A stretch of DNA of 14,809 nt from assembly GCA_947567585.1 (NCBI GenBank), contig CANONE010000042.1:1-14809 (forward strand), written 5' to 3'. Numbering within the stretch: position 1 is the first letter of the stretch; the number at the start of each line of letters is the position of its first letter. The notes below the pieces were generated by a model, which did no database searches, was not told the DNA's origin, and saw only the letters and a program-made list of their open reading frames with translations. The DNA is from an uncultured Clostridia bacterium (lineage in GTDB: Bacteria > Bacillota > Clostridia > Oscillospirales > Acutalibacteraceae). The translations under genes were made by a program, and so were the position numbers. Shown here piece after piece: positions 13,644-14,809 of the stretch.

Positions 13644-14654
13644 ATGACCTTGCAGCAGATACACTACATCATTACCATAGCGGAAGCGGGCTCCATTAAT
13701 AAAGCCGCGGAGGTCTTGTATGTGGCCCAGCCATCCCTGACCAGCGCTTTGCAGGAGGTGGAAAAGGAGCTGGGCATCACCTTGTTTTACCGCAGCGGCC
13801 GGGGCATCGCCCTGACCCAGGACGGGGCGGAGTTTCTGCTGCACGCCCGGCAGGTGTACCAGGAGTACCAGTCGCTGATGGACAAGTATGGAAAGGCCCA
13901 GAACCTGAAAAAGAAGTTCGGAGTCTCCACCCAGCACTATTCCTTTGCCGTAAAGGCATTTGTGGACCTGGTAAAGCGTTTTGACACCTCCCGGTACGAG
14001 TTCGCCATCCGGGAGACTAAGACCCTGGAGGTGCTTCAGGACGTGGGCAATATGCGCAGCGAGATTGGCGTCCTCTATCTCAGCGACTTCAACCGGGCGG
14101 CTATCCAGAAGCTTTTGCGCACCGGCGGGCTGGAGTTCCACCCGCTGACCAGCTGCCCAACCTATGTGTACCTTTGGTCCGGGCACCCTCTGGCTAAGAG
14201 GGATTCCATCGGCTTTGACGACCTGCAGGACTATCCCTGCCTCTCTTTCGAGCAGGGGGATGGCGCGTCCTTTTACTTCGCGGAGGAGATTCTGAGTACA
14301 ATGGAATACGCCCGGGTCATCAAGGCCAATGACCGGGCCACCATGCTGAACCTGATGGTGGGGCTGAACGGCTACACCCTCTGCTCGGGCATCATCTGTG
14401 CGGAGCTAAATGGGGAAGGCTGCCTGGCGGTGCCCTTCCGGGCGGATTCGGTGGATGAGAGCAGCACCATGGAGCTGGGGTATATTACCCGAAAAAGCAC
14501 GGTGCTGAGCCGGATAGGTAAGCTTTATATTCAGGAGGTGCGGCGGACACTGGGGCTTCCTGTTGAGCAGATTGCGGAGAACATCCCCGCCGCAGAGCGC
14601 ACGGATTTTCCGCAGGAGGATCTGCGGGAAATAGACCGTATCTGCGGCGCGTGA
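13644..14654 (+). CDS. LysR-type transcriptional regulator
   Basis: A 336-residue LysR-family protein. The N-terminal winged helix-turn-helix (about 1-60) is clear: MTLQQIHYIITIAEAGS, then INKAAEVLYVAQPSLTSALQ and EKELGITLFYR. A linker helix and a two-lobed effector domain follow (about 90-300); the C-terminal extension (about 305-336) is longer and more acidic than usual. It starts 31 nt after the reductase gene with GAGGCGG at 13631-13637, so it is probably the last gene of the methionine operon and may control it through the T-N11-A dyad at 10480-10492. The effector is unknown; methionine, O-acetylserine/homoserine or an oxidation signal would fit the neighbours. No intrinsic terminator is seen after it. 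Confidence 0.92.
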   Translation: MTLQQIHYIITIAEAGSINKAAEVLYVAQPSLTSALQEVEKELGITLFYRSGRGIALTQDGAEFLLHARQVYQEYQSLMDKYGKAQNLKKKFGVSTQHYSFAVKAFVDLVKRFDTSRYEFAIRETKTLEVLQDVGNMRSEIGVLYLSDFNRAAIQKLLRTGGLEFHPLTSCPTYVYLWSGHPLAKRDSIGFDDLQDYPCLSFEQGDGASFYFAEEILSTMEYARVIKANDRATMLNLMVGLNGYTLCSGIICAELNGEGCLAVPFRADSVDESSTMELGYITRKSTVLSRIGKLYIQEVRRTLGLPVEQIAENIPAAERTDFPQEDLREIDRICGA

Positions 14655-14658
14655 CGCA

Positions 14659-14699
14659 TTTGTGGGAAACAAGCAGAAGAGGAGACAATTTTCCACAAA
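14659..14699 (+). other. 11-bp dyad after the LysR gene
   Basis: TTTGTGGGAAA (14659-14669) can pair with TTTTCCACAAA (14689-14699) with one G-U pair and a 19-nt loop. No U-run follows, so it is a poor terminator; it could be a spaced operator or an RNA hairpin. The rest of the end region holds the -10 motifs listed next and a small hairpin CAGCAT/ATGCTG (14760-14775). Confidence 0.35.
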
Positions 14700-14737
14700 G
14701 AATCACAAATAAGTATACTCTTCCTATTTTCACAATA

Positions 14738-14746
14738 TGGTATACT
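14738..14746 (+). promoter_or_regulatory. Possible extended -10 promoter for a gene beyond the window
   Basis: TGGTATACT (14738-14746) is an extended -10 with no clear -35 box. A second TATACT lies at 14714-14719. The downstream gene is not in the window; an ATG at 14804 is too close to the end to judge. Confidence 0.35.
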
Positions 14747-14809
14747 ATAGCAGATAAGCCAGCATAGCGATGCTGCCAATAGAAAACCAGAAAAAGAAAG
14801 TGAATGAGC

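Overview
The window looks like a chromosomal segment of a GC-rich Clostridia-type Bacillota, most plausibly an Oscillospirales gut-type bacterium. This is inferred from sigma-A promoters with TTGACA/TATAAT-like boxes, strong AGGAGG ribosome binding sites, a sporulation-type D-Ala-D-Ala carboxypeptidase, a YfhO/CsbB-type envelope glycosylation pair, and adjacent rplM-rpsI. No plasmid, phage, transposase, CRISPR or rRNA/tRNA signal was seen. Codon use is even across the window.

Layout. 2-175: the 3' end of an unrecognised gene that starts outside the window. 176-574: a long non-coding leader holding two units spaced exactly 100 bp apart. Each unit has an extended -10 motif followed by a run of short hairpins whose sequences differ between units while the pairing is kept. 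575-4879: a three-gene operon of a YfhO-family polytopic membrane protein, a DPM1/CsbB-like GT2 glycosyltransferase (4-nt overlap) and a P-loop kinase-like protein. 4880-5138: a promoter and a structured leader ahead of a DacF-type carboxypeptidase (5139-6644), closed by a strong terminator shared with the converging operon. 8974-6733 (minus): an Eis-like GNAT acetyltransferase followed by a TTG-started serine hydrolase, driven by a good promoter at 9062-9034. 9200-10189: the rplM-rpsI ribosomal protein operon with a near-consensus promoter and a terminator. 10190-10575: a non-coding gap carrying the decayed C-terminal end of trpA, then a promoter whose -35 box lies in a LysR-type dyad. 10576-14654: metQ-metN-metI, a free methionine-(R)-sulfoxide reductase and a LysR regulator, all tightly spaced as one operon. 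14655-14809: a dyad and a possible promoter for a gene outside the window.

How the genes fit together. The first operon probably decorates a cell-envelope polymer: the GT2 enzyme would make an undecaprenyl-phosphate-linked sugar and YfhO would transfer it outside the membrane. The carboxypeptidase trims peptidoglycan. The last operon imports methionine (possibly also its sulfoxide), repairs free methionine-R-sulfoxide and carries its own likely regulator. No wholly new enzyme system is evident. The least explained items are the hairpin array upstream of yfhO, the folded leader of the carboxypeptidase gene, the trpA remnant and the putative operator at the methionine operon.
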